Shown in pieces: positions 1-12,600 of a DNA stretch of 64,000 bases; the stretch's first letter is position 1, and each line of letters starts with the position of its first letter. The notes below the pieces were generated by a model. The model was not told the DNA's origin and did no database searches. It saw only the letters and a program-made list of their open reading frames with translations. Origin of the DNA: Apostichopus japonicus (taxonomy: Eukaryota; Echinodermata; Holothuroidea; Aspidochirotida; Stichopodidae); assembly GCF_037975245.1 (NCBI RefSeq), contig NC_092566.1, positions 17,339,001-17,403,000 on the forward strand. The letters are read 5' to 3'. Position numbers and translations under genes: made by a program.

Positions 1-3000
1 AAGGGGGGAAAAAAACGTTTGCATTTTTTCCTCTCATGTTTCAAAAGTTCCATGAGAAGATGATCATTCCTCACTCGAAATCTCGTCTTTTTTTTTTTAC
101 CTTCTTTGGCTTTCATCAAAAGTTCAGATAACCTGTATATTCCCCAGGGTGGTGTGAAGATAACACCATCATATCCCCAGGGTGCTGTATCGTACTTTTT
201 TATCCTCCCTGAGAGTATCATCTTAATATTCTTCTTGTAAGAATTTTCTCACATTTCCGCGATGTAGTTCCCAGACTGATTCAACCTTAACCCTAACCTT
301 AACAATACTACAAATCATAATCATCGAAACTATTATTCCCCCCCCCCCCCCATCCCTCTCTATTCTGGAAACGCCTAAGGGCTGTGTGATGAATTATATT
401 CCTGCCATATACCTTGGAACGTATTTCCGCGGTAATAGCTTTATAACGAGGCCAACGTATTCTTTTTAAGACATATCAAAATCATGTTTGTGTGAACATG
501 TCAATCAAACAGCTCTCAAAAGTTTTGTTCTTTATTTTTTAGTGAAACTTGAATTTATAGTAATGTCGTTTTGCAAAGTTGTTTCTAGAGTTGACAATTT
601 TATGCAAGTTTAAAAGTGATCATATTATGTAATGGCATACATCATAAACAAACCGTATAATATGATGTCAAATATGGTATAGTATGATCTACAGGTATGG
701 TGTCGGTATGGTGTAAGTATGGTGTAAATCATGTTGATGGTTATAGCGTCCGTGTGGTTTGTCTATAATACTTAGACTGCTATCAAAATGGCTGTGACGT
801 GAGTTTGGTGTAGCCTATACAACATGTGTAGATGATAGTGAAGTGTGTCCCACCATCGGTTAAACTCAATAAGCTTGGTTGGAATCTACAAAGATTCGTG
901 TGATTTGAGTGTGGTGTCATTGGTGCGTCTGGGTCGAATGGTGTAAAGGTGGTGTGGATATATGTGATTTAAGTGTGGTGATAAGTGGTGTCTGGGTCGA
1001 TATGGTGCCAAGGTGGTGTGTATATGTGATTTTAGTGTGGTGTAAATGATGTGCATGTGTCGATATGGTGCAAATGTGGTGTGTATATGTGATTTTAGTG
1101 TGGTGTAAATGATGCGCATGGGTCGATATGGTGTAAAGTTGGTGTTTGTATGTGAATATATGAAACAGATTCCACATTCTCGATTGAAACAGTCAATAAG
1201 TCGCTTGGTTCTGTTGCGATTATTTTTCTACTTTTCCTGTTCGTCGCTGAGAAAAATATATATGCATAAAATTCGGAAGTCTTAGACCAAATTCCCCTGT
1301 CGCCTTTGTACTTTCTTTTTTTTTATACAATTTTTTTTATTTTTCATAAATACTTCGAAAATATCAAAAGTACACCATAGTTCACTTTACTCTACATTTT
1401 CATTTTCTATTTTCGTAATTACTGTCAACGGTAGAACCACAACGTGCCAATTGGTCGAAAAACGCTTGTTGAATCAACATTTCGTACAGAACCTGACGCC
1501 GAAATCTTTTAGCGGCGGGGGAACATGGCAAGAAAAAAAAGGCGACTTTGAAATTTCGAGAAATTTAAATTTCGCACGCACGCGGAGGAGACGGTAAACA
1601 AACTAGTTGTATGCTGCCGCCTCGGGGCTCCGTTGAGGTGACAACCGATGGGTAGGCCCCATCTCTTATAAAAATATACCATCTCAAAATGTCGAACCCG
1701 CGCGAATTGGCATGACTAAGGAGTACATTCCATAATAATTTCGACCCCCTCTTTGATATGCCTCATCTTTCCTATTATGTTCTCCTTTTTACTCTGAGTT
1801 GATTTTTTTTATTAATTTTTTTCTTATTTAACCCGGTTTTGAAGATGCAGCACGCGGCTTTATCAAGAGGAATTAATTAACCCATTTTTTCCTTCCCCCA
1901 GCCCTTCTTTACAACAAACGTATTTGAAAGTACACAAAGATTCATTCACCATTCATTCACAAAATTCTTTCAAAAAAGTAAAGGGATTTATCTCATCAAG
2001 TCCAGGCCTGCCTGTGTGACAGGATGGTGTGTGTACGTTTAGGCCTACTTAGGACAGGCTTTTTAGCTTAATAACCATGATACCTTCCCAATTTTAGCCG
2101 TTACGGAACCGACGTGACCAGGTTGCGCAGCTTAACTCATGCCACCCCTGCCCCACCCCTCCCTGACACCACCACCACCCCACCACACAATACTTCCGTC
2201 GATCGACTACACCAAATAATAGACTGCCTGTGTATAAATAGTGATCATTGCCCGTGATTGGCAGATTTTGGAAACATTTCGAGATGATCATGTTTTCTTT
2301 CGTTTCACTAACTTCGATCTTATATTCATTTATCTATTTATTCCCGAAAGTCACACAAGATAGATCCTGGGCACTATAAACCATAAACAAAGTTATCCTC
2401 TCGACCCTAGCCCTCTACATTGAGACTGTAACCACGTGATCTAGACGATTTCCCGTTAAGTGGAGGAGGAGGGCGGGGGGGGGGGGTATCACGAGTTCCT
2501 AACGGATAAGTTAAAAACTATTTTGCCTAGACTACGCAAAGAGACTATACTACTTGTATGGGAGGCATTTTATACCCATGTGGGTTCTAATAATATTTAC
2601 TATATAACAGTTAACACTAAAGGCTACTCTGTATAGTAATATACTGTGCATGCATATATAACACACTTGAGTGAAACTTTTCGTTTTTTTTAAAAAGCCG
2701 CCTTTTACTAAGTGTCCGTTTCCACAAATTGTAAAGACTTCGTTACTACGAATATATATAGGCCTATATATATAGATATAAATATATTATATAGTGGCTA
2801 TACACTTTCGCTTCGTTTCACGTGAATTGTTTTTAGCTCGTGTGTCATTCAATGCTCTTCTATAAAGCTACTATACATTGTTTTAATTGGTCGAGGGATT
2901 TTCCCTTCTTTTCGCCGTTCATTTTTCCCTTCATAAGCAATTTTGAAAATTCCATAGTGCATACACAGACTTCACATGCAATTACTTTATGTGTATCTGG

Positions 3001-3510
3001 TGTATGTATATATGCGATGTTGTAATTGTTGAGAAAATAAGGGTCTTTATATAGGGCATCCTTCCGCCTCCAACCCCGCCCCCCCCCCCCCCAACTTAGT
3101 CACTCATTGACCACAACTCAGATAAAAATTTGTCTGTCATAACCTCTTCAAAACGATCGATAAGCAATATATAAAGCATTCCTACAGAGACAGTGTTAAG
3201 GAAGAGCTTTGTTCTGTTTGACCACTATTTTCCCTGTATGAAGCAATAGGCTTATTTCAACTCCCCACCCCTTGACTCTAACCTCTCCCCCCCTTCCCTT
3301 GACTTAAACTTAATCATATTGGATTCTTATCCCCGGCCCGTATATGATCTAAAAATCTGGCCCACATGCCACTGCATACTATTCTGCACTCTACTTATCT
3401 TTCGGTGGTGTTTTTTTCAACCCTGAAGATTAATATCTCTTTTGACTGATTATATTTCATTGGACATTTCATGTATTTTAATTTTTAATATTTTTTTGGT
3501 CCTTTTATAG
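1..3510. other. Upstream non-coding region of the oxidase gene
   Basis: No exon with convincing protein similarity is visible. The region holds poly-C/poly-G runs (about 339-350, 2474-2486, 3078-3092), TATGGTGT-rich DNA around 690-730, a 63-bp tandem repeat (900-1150) and a TA-rich palindrome at 2750-2790. The first coding exon of the downstream gene is preceded by an acceptor-like sequence (ends at 3510), so an untranslated 5' exon and the promoter may lie here, but I cannot place them. Confidence 0.5.
900..1150. repeat. 63-bp tandem repeat, four copies
   Basis: Four diverged copies start at GTGATTT near 900, 964, 1026 and 1089 (spacing 62-64 bp). Each holds a GTGTGGTG block and then GGGTCGATATGGTG. 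Open frames on the minus strand here come only from the repeat. Confidence 0.85.
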
Positions 3511-3521
3511 GTAAGGGGTTA

Positions 3522-3723
3522 ATGTCCATGTTCGGATCATGTAACATGGTCGATTGCTGTTCTGGTGCTAGATGTTGTCACCAGTTCATGTTTCCCTGCA
3601 TCAAAGGTTGCTCTTACACTGGCCGTAAAGTGTTCTATAATTATGATGGTACAGAGGCGGTGGAACCACTTGTTGGGTACTTAAAACCCTCACACAGCTT
3701 ACTGAGGAAAAGTGTCATAAGAG
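3522..3723 (+). CDS. Oxidase exon 1 (residues 1-67)
   Basis: Cysteine-rich N-terminus with CC pairs at residues 12-13 and 18-19. The donor is GAG|GTAAGA, phase 1. An acceptor-like TTTTATAG ends at 3510, so this exon may begin at 3511 after a non-coding exon. A second in-frame ATG at 3528 is an alternative start. The extension has no counterpart in classic GULO. Confidence 0.75.
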
Positions 3724-6588
3724 GTAAGAAAACTCTGATTGGTAAAGTTTATAAACGGAAAGCCCCGGTTTAAAATGAAAGATATTTAACATGGTGTAGT
3801 AGTTAATAAAGTCCTTAAACTTGTAAAACCTAATAAAATCTTCCATGCAGGGTGGTTTCTTTGTAAATTGAAATGGAAAAGGATGCCTTCCAAATGCCTC
3901 CCTTTCCCCAACGTTTTGTTTTCCTGACAACTCTCTAGTCTCTTGGAAGTTCCGGACAATAATAGCAAACATTATAATATGATATGAATGTTTTTAAAGG
4001 GTGTGAAGACTCGTGCAAAAAGAAACGTCTAATGCCGGTAATCTGACCTAGTTTGGAATGAGGTGTAACAGAAGTGTAGGACACCACTATCGATCCCAGA
4101 AAATACACACACAGCTTGCTACCGTCGGTAATTAGACAATAGTGTACAGTCAGTACACACAGCTGCGGTCAATACCCACAGCATAGTGTACAAACGATAC
4201 AGCGATGGACATCTCAGGTCCAGCTAAAGATAACAAGGTATCACGTTTCATTACTGTCTGCATTTTGTAGCGACAAGAGAAAAACTTCACTTGCAAGCAA
4301 CGAAAAGTTAACTTTTAAAGCTGGAGGCACGCTGTTTTGGGCGAGTCTTCAATGGCTTTAAAAGACTCGCAAATTTCAGTCGTTTCTTACGATTTTGTTT
4401 TTATTTGAAACCTATAGGTATGAAATTATCTGACACGGAGAAGAAGGAAGGGTTGAACGCGGTGCAGCAGATAGCAGCCGTTGTCCATCACGCCAGCAAC
4501 GAAAACCTCCGGGTCAGAGCGGTTGGAACTGGGTCAAGCTGGTCAAAGCTGACCAATGTCCGAGATATCCTAATAGGTAAACTTATGATTTACTCTTTCG
4601 GAGAATGATTTATTTTTCTTAAGTCTTGTAAGCTACAATATGATTGAGCTTGGTGAAAAGCTATACGTAATAATAGTTCAACGGATAGAGTGAGTCATAT
4701 AATATTTACGTTTTGCCCCAAGGGGGGGGGGCGAGGGGAGAGGGGTGTAAAATGTCTAAAGGGAATAGCTGTGAGGGAAGGGATTTGGTTGTTATATTCA
4801 CGAAGTTTCTAACATTTTACTGCTGATTACTATTTGTGATACCTATAGCAATGTACACTATAGCTTATACATGCTCTATACTTAGTTCTGCGAGAATGGG
4901 ACAAAATGTTACGTCACTAAATTCATCATGGATACTTCTTTCTAAGCTTGGTCAATATCCATGTCTGCATTTCCAATATCACGTTTGTATGTTACCACAA
5001 ATATCATGTAAATATAAAATTGTACTTTGAATAAACTTGTCTCTTCCCACAGATATGACAGATCTAGATAGGATTCTCGGTGTCAAACAACAGACAAAGG
5101 AAGGCTCAATTTATTATGTCGAGGTAGAAGGCGGTAAAACACTTCATGACTTCGTTCGAGAAATCGACGCAAAGTACGATTTAAGTTTGCCGTGCATGGG
5201 CAATTATGCTGGCCAAACATTGGCCGGTATTATCAGCACATCAACGCACGGTACTGGGCAAGATTACCCGACTATGGTAGGTTGAAGCACACATGGCATA
5301 TCAAATAATATAACAGCTTTTCGACTCAATCCAAATAGGCAGCATACTTTAACGGGATGACAAAGTGGGGGCATCAAGGTTTAACCTCTGGGAGAGAGGC
5401 AGAGATGGTGGGGAGCATAATAACGAAGCATTATGGCTTAAGAAGACTCCGTTATAACTACAGAAATTGCGTAAATATTGGTTACATCTACCTAGAGTAT
5501 AGGCCTACAAAGGGGTATAGACATACCCCGATTCAGAGTGCTCGCGTCAATGCATATTGAATTGTAACTTTTGTATTTATGTCCCCCCCCCCCCGTGGGA
5601 GGGCTTGTGAATGATCAGTTGATAGTTGTTTGCTTATTGTACTTTTCTGTTGCCAGATAGGCCTATGTCATCTTCCCATCACGTGACTTAATTTATTTAC
5701 CCTTTCCTCTTTTATGATGTTTTTTTTTCCCTATTCTTATTCGTATAGTCAAATTTCGTGGTTGCCGTCCACATGGTTGTATCGGGTGGAATTCATGTCA
5801 AAATTCAAATCCCAGAAGATGGAGAAACAGATGAATGTTTCGACTCTGTCAAGCAGAGATTCAAATCGGCGAAATATGGTGATCCGGCCCTCGTGATTAG
5901 AAGTCGTGACGTGTTTCGCGCAGTCGCAGTCGGATTCGGCTCTCTGGGGGTCATATACAGCGTGACATTACGCTGCGAGCCGGTTTATAATATCGTCGAA
6001 ACTCGAAAGTCGATAGATATTGTTTGGCCAAAAGATGAATCCGAGGCATTCAAAATTCCAGACGAACTTCGTGCACTATCTGCCGGAAAAGGGAAATATT
6101 TCTCCTTCTTCGTTAATCCATGCCCCAGGAAAAGTAAGGATAATCCAGGGAAAATGGTTCTTACGGGATTATATTTATCTGGTGAACGGACAACGGATGA
6201 AGGAAGTTGCCAATGTGGGATGTGCATGGACCTCCAGTGTTGTGCTTGTACAGGGTGCAGAGGAAAGAGCGCTTGCCAACTCATTCAGGTATGCGAGATA
6301 AAAGCCTATTGTTATGGCTTTTTTCTTTTCTTTTCTTTTCTTTTCTTTTCTTTTCTTTTCTTTTCTTTTCTTTTCTTATTTCTTTTATCATGTGATTTGG
6401 TGATTTTCTGCATGTAATAGGATGAATATATTGACCTAACTTCTTGTGTAGCGATAGGTATACTTCGTACAACATCTGCTACAGAAGCAAGCGAACTCTG
6501 GGGATATATACAAACACCCACACACCCACGCATACATACATATATACATGCATAAATATAAACAAACATATATATTTATACATAAATA

Positions 6589-6626
<38 letters not shown>

Positions 6627-9600
6627 CTTATAGCCTACACAGGTAATATATGTATATAGGTTATATATATAACTTACATATATAGCCTATATATATGACC
6701 TATATATAACTTATATATATAACCTATATATATATAAATCAAACTACCGACAAAAATTATGGTGCAGAACGTTTGTTTCCCCCACCCCCCCCCCCAAACT
6801 TTACGTATTCAATTGGATCTGTTATAAAAGCCGGGTTACCTTGTATATGCGGGTAACATCTCTGACTCTGTAATGGATTGGGTAAAACACCGAGGTGCGC
6901 TTCGGTAACATAACTCAAACGCCAAAAAAATCCGATAAACACAAGTTAACCTTGACCCAAACGCGAACCTTCGTGCCAGGGTAACAGAAAACCGTGGGCT
7001 AAATAACAACAAGAAAGTAGAAGGAAACAAAATTCCACGTTGATATTTTAGAAGAGAAACAAAAGTTAGTATCGCGACAAAAAGTGCAAGATATGTTGAT
7101 TTCCGGGGCGGTGTAAATTTCTTAATAGACAAGTGTGAATTTATAACCGTGAACTAGGTCCCCGCATATATTTGCACGTTACCCTATTTTATACCCTCTG
7201 TTACCAGTTTTCTATTTTTTTTATGTCCATAAGTCTCCGGGGAGCGTGATTCTGTCAGCCCTTAAATCGAAAAAAAAGTGGCAAGTTTATCTACTTTTTT
7301 TCTCTCTCGATCTCTCTGCCCTTTTCAACTGAGAATGATTGCGCATTAAAAAAGATTTGAATGGAAAAAAAAACGCGTCAATAAAGGTTACCTTTTTTCC
7401 CTTCAATTTCTATCGCCTTTTATTCTAACCATATGGTCCCCGAATATTGGTTTGCTTAAGTTGCGTTGTTTGAATCCCCTTTTGTAGTCTTGGAGGGAGA
7501 AGAAGAGTTATGACAATCTATTCGAGAGAAGACAAAAAAAAAAAAAATAGTATAATGGATGTGTTTTTGGCGCTGTCGTTTTGGGAGTCGTGTCACAAAA
7601 TAAATATTGAGAACCCATTTCACAAAAACGATGTATTGAGCTTCCCCTACATCCCAAGGGAAATCACTTTGGCGCGGTACGATTGATTAGTTATATCTGA
7701 GAGCCCGAATTGTTCCTTTTTTTTTCTTTCTGTTATATCATTCTTCGATGTGTTCACAGGTGTTGGAGACGAAATTATATAGTTTTTGAGTGTTGTAATC
7801 CATGTCAGGGTACACACAGAGAACGTAATACCGTGACGAGGTGGAGACAGAGAGAGGGATAGAGAATAAAAAGGGTACCCCCAGGCTAAGACAAGATTAC
7901 TAATATTTTCAAGGTCAATTTCGTTGACCTTCGGTCCCCATTTCGCCACAAAAGCGTGCTCTTCACATGTCGAGGCTTTAACCCTCCATGGACCGCAGGC
8001 GAGAAAAAGCTCAACCGAGTAAAAAGTTTTGGGAAAGTACATTTTGGGGGCGATAGAACTTTTCTCTCCTCTTCGGTAATATCTGTGGTATTTCTGTACG
8101 TGATGTCAGCCAAGTCTGTCCAATCAAGGAAACTCCTCTCCAATTTCTTAAAGTTGTAGTCTCCGACGAGCCTTTGAAGAATCAACGATTTTTGTATGTG
8201 TAAATTCTTCGAATTAAAAGCGATGTAGTTATAGTCCTGGGGTTTAAGTGTCATTTTGTGGTCGCCAAAGTTTAGATAAATGTTAGTGAAAATAATATAG
8301 GGGCCTTGTGAATAATAACAGCTAATTATTATTCATAGAGCTCATTTAACTAAATTACAATATATTAAGTATTTTGCGATTCCTTTTGAGACTCGCAGAG
8401 TCATATTTTCGTGACATACCGTAATTGTTAATAAAATGCAATCCAAACCGAACGAAGATCCAAATTAAAAATAGGTTTCTCAATTAATAATTTGAATTAT
8501 TCTTGAAAGGTTTACGCTAACTAAACAATTCATACAAATTTCGTCCGAATCATCTGGAAATACTCATTATAATAATAATGATGATAATAATACTAACAAA
8601 ATCTCGTTGTTTTCCAAGGAAATAATTAAATATTCATTTCGCAAATTTTAATTTAAAATTAAAAGACAAAAGACAAATATAGACACTTTGCAATCAAAGA
8701 TAAAAATAATTAATTAATAAGTAATAACGTTTCAACGAAAAGAATATAGTTATGCCTATATTACTATTAAAGTAACAAGGATGAGATTTTTTTAAAGGTT
8801 TAATAACATGCAACTATTTATTTTATTTTCCCCAAATTTTAATTCATTCATGTGACGCTTGACAGGTAACTTTGACTTTGGGGTAAATCCGAAGGACTAA
8901 TATTGCCCTGAATAAATCCCTTTAACAGAACCATTAATGTTTAATTTGCCGCCGGTTGCAATTATCCCAAACCTGTTTAAGTCACGCCGCAAAATTAGCA
9001 AGACCATAAACAGTTTTACTTTGGAATGGCAATTTTACACCATCTGGGGAATGGTTCCTTGCTCACTTTCGTGAGAAAATTTCAAAGTATAGTTTCGATT
9101 TTGAGAGGGAAAAAAACTTATGAGAACAAATTCGAACTGGGAAGGTATTTGATATAATATAAAAAGAATGAATGAATGAATGAATGAATGAATGAATGGA
9201 TGGATTGTGATATGTGATATGCGATATGTGATATTATTTTGGGTGATATTTCTTTTTTCATTTGTAAGAAATCGTTCGATTATTATTTTTTCCCCCGAAA
9301 ATGTTGGCTAATAGCTATAGTTAACTGTGACATAATTTGATATTATTTCATACCACTCTTTATCAGCCTCTCCCATCACCCCTCCCCCACCCGCCCCTTA
9401 CTGCTCCCCTCTCTCGACATCCCTCTTTGCTTTTCAAGCACATTCCCTCCTCGATGTTCTAAAAATTTGAAGGGCTAATGTTATGTCTATTTGCAGTTAC
9501 CTACATGTGCTTTTTGACTGGCGCACATTTTCAAATCTCACTGTGTTACCTTTACGCAATCGTGGATTAGGGGTGGTACTGGCTACGACCCCCCCCCCCC

Positions 9601-12600
9601 CACCCCACCCACTCTATAATTCGGCTTTGTTCTATGTATGTCGTACGCTGTGCTCGTTTTCATACATTTTAACATGATGTATGTTCCCTTAAAAACCTCC
9701 TCAACCGTTCAACATAACATAGTATAGTCTATATAGTATAGTATAGTCTATAGTATATATAATTTGAATTTACCGCGACCATAATTGGTCTTCTGCGAAG
9801 TGTGTGTGAATAGACTGTTCACTTTTCTACGAAAAACCAAACACTTTACATTCACAAAACTATTCAAAGGAAGGCAAAAATGAAACTGAAATGAGGCCTA
9901 TTTTCGTTTTGTTCTATTCATTAAGTTATATAAGTGCACTACTAACCTATATAACTAATGCAGGAAGGAGATAAATATAGCTATGCCCTTTATCTATACT
10001 TCGTCGATAGCATTTGTTTTTCAGGGAAGTTAGTTTACAAATTTTCCCCATTCTAACGTTTGTTCCCGGGAAATATATATCTATATATGTTTATATATAT
10101 GTTTATATATATGTTTATATATATATATATATATATATTTTATGTTAATGCAATGGAGGCAAATGAATATATATAAATGAAAATCGTAATCAAGAACAGT
10201 GAAAAAACTTTCAGCCTCCATTGCATTAACATAAAGTCTGTTCAAAGTATCTCTTTCGAGATCCGGCTTTAGGAATCACAAATGATTTCGAGTTGGTTAG
10301 CATCATGTTTGATCTCTAGAGTAAGGCAAAATATGTCACCAAAAACAGAACTAGTATTGTTCGATACAGGTGACAAACGCCTACAGTGGAATTACGACCT
10401 CCCTTACCGGTTTCGAACCTCTGGACTTACAGCAGAAGGCCCGTGGTTCGAATCCCGGTGGAGGCTGAAAGTTTTTTCACTGTTCTTGATTTTCCAACTC
10501 ATTACGATTTTCATTGATATATATATATATATATATAAATAATTGAAATCGTATATGTATATATATATGACAGAATGACAGAATTTGAGAAAAGATTGGC
10601 GAAGTTCAGATCATGCTAAAACAATGAATCCCTTTGTACATAATTGTCTGGCTCCCTAGACGAACGGGTTTGTGCTCTTATGGTTAACCCTTATATTCTC
10701 AAAAGACTGTCAAACACAAATTTAACGATTCCATTCAAATGTTAACGATAAAAATGTGTCGTTGTATTATAATATTGATCAGATGCTTATCCGAACTTTA
10801 AAGAATGTTTAAGTCTTCCTTTTCTTGAAAAGAAATATTTTGTTTTTATTTTGTATGCGTATATAGGATTTTACGCATCGCATCAGACGATATCAAACAA
10901 TTTGTCTTTCATAATCATTTGTGGAAAAACAATGAAACTATACACAATATAAACAACTATACTTGGATTCCATTTTATAACTATTTACAAGGGATACGTG
11001 ATTACAATATTTTAGCTTCTCCTAAAAAAAGAAAGTTAAACAAAAAACATTTTATTTCCCGTACTTCATGCAATGTTTCATTTTCTTTCCTATGAATTTG
11101 ACGCCTAATTCATATCGTAGTAATTTTTGTTGAGATGTTGGCAAATTAGAGCAACTTCCACAGTGAATTGAAACTTTTAACAGCCTTTTGACCAAATTAT
11201 TCAACAATCTTCACGAAAACAAACTTATTCAATTTGTTTTTCCTTGAAACATTTTCTCTGTAAAAAAAAACAAGTAAATAATAGGCCTACACCTCAAAAA
11301 TTGTTTTTTGTCCTCACTTTGTGATGTTTCGAATACTAGGTCAAGGTTCACCGTATAAACCAACAAGGTCGCTGTATACAATTTATGTTATATATATGCG
11401 ATTAATTCTGTAAATAGTTGTCACAAATTGGAAAATTAGCCTTTTTTAAAGTGTTACAGTTGTAGAATGAGACACCGGAAGTTAAACACCGCATCAAGTT
11501 TGACCATGCGCATCTCTTGTCCTCGAATCAGTACAAGGACTTCTGCTACCACCTTAATAACGGTTGTTATGATGCAATGATTGGGGAAAACATATTGAAT
11601 ACATTATAGTTGTAAGGATATAATAGCTTGTACGATATTACTGGCAAGTAAATCCTTCAAATTGATTATTAACTTCACGGTTTATTTAATATTCTTGTAT
11701 CTCTTTTGTAAGGGGTCGGGAAAGAAAGTAAGGATGGGTGGAGGGAATACCAATTTTAGTGGGGCGTATAGACTCCAGAATGCGACTCTACATGAAACTG
11801 TTTTAGAGTAATAACACCTTAGTTTTATGGGGGGTGAGGGTGGGGCAGGGGGAGGGTGCGAGAGTGAGGGGGTGGGGAGATCCGGGTCCTTGTGTTCTTA
11901 ATGCCACAGGTTATCAATTATTTCATCTTTGAGCAGACAATTCAACTTCTTTATACATTCATTGGAACATGTATTTTTTTCTTTCCTCCAGACCGACTGT
12001 TCGGCGTCATGTATTCAGATAGGGGCTAACATTTTACCTTCGAGCTCCCTTCCTTGTCTCTACGATTGTGGAATGATGCCGTTCAGAAGAAAGAAACCAT
12101 ACATTCAGAAATGGTACAACGTCCTCACATTCACCAACGGAAATATCCAGTAAGTAACATTGATTGATTTAACCTTGCAAACCAGCCGTTTCTTTAAGCT
12201 AGGAATTTTATTTTTTAACAAGTGTTGAATATGTGGTTTATCTATTTAAGAAAACAAAATAAATATTTAAAGAAATTTTGGGAGGCGGTACCTCCTCCAA
12301 AACCTCCGAACCTTCAACCCCCCTCCCCCCCCCCCCAAAAAAAACAACTATCGCGCAGATATGTAGGCTATGCTTCATACTAGCGTGTGTTGAGTTTTTC
12401 AACGTTTAGCAATAACCTATTGATGAATTCAAACTGTTCAATCAAACTACTGAGAAAGTTGAGACTATCATAGAATTCTTGGCAGCTATATAGGAAACAA
12501 TTTTAAACCGTTGCATTCACGCACGTATTCTCATATGTAGCTACTGTGTGATATCGACTATGACGCACCTCCCGTTGCTAAGTTACCGTGCATGTGCTAC

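Larger units (their letters stand above)
6289..11991. other. Oxidase intron 4 (5.7 kb)
   Basis: Non-coding DNA between exons 4 and 5. It holds the (TTTTC)n tract, TA runs at 6593-6623 and 10078-10136, a (GAAT)n tract at 9166-9198, a TATAG-rich stretch at 9718-9760, an inverted SINE-like structure at 10139-10525 and a G-rich block just before the acceptor. Two overlapping minus-strand open frames at 7647-8254 are unexplained. Confidence 0.7.

Noticed and set aside
886-1177. Minus-strand His/Thr-rich frames
   Set aside because: Artefacts of the 63-bp tandem repeat.
10380-10460. Functional tRNA gene at the B-box
   Set aside because: No cloverleaf can be drawn; the A-box-like motif is about 150 bases away.
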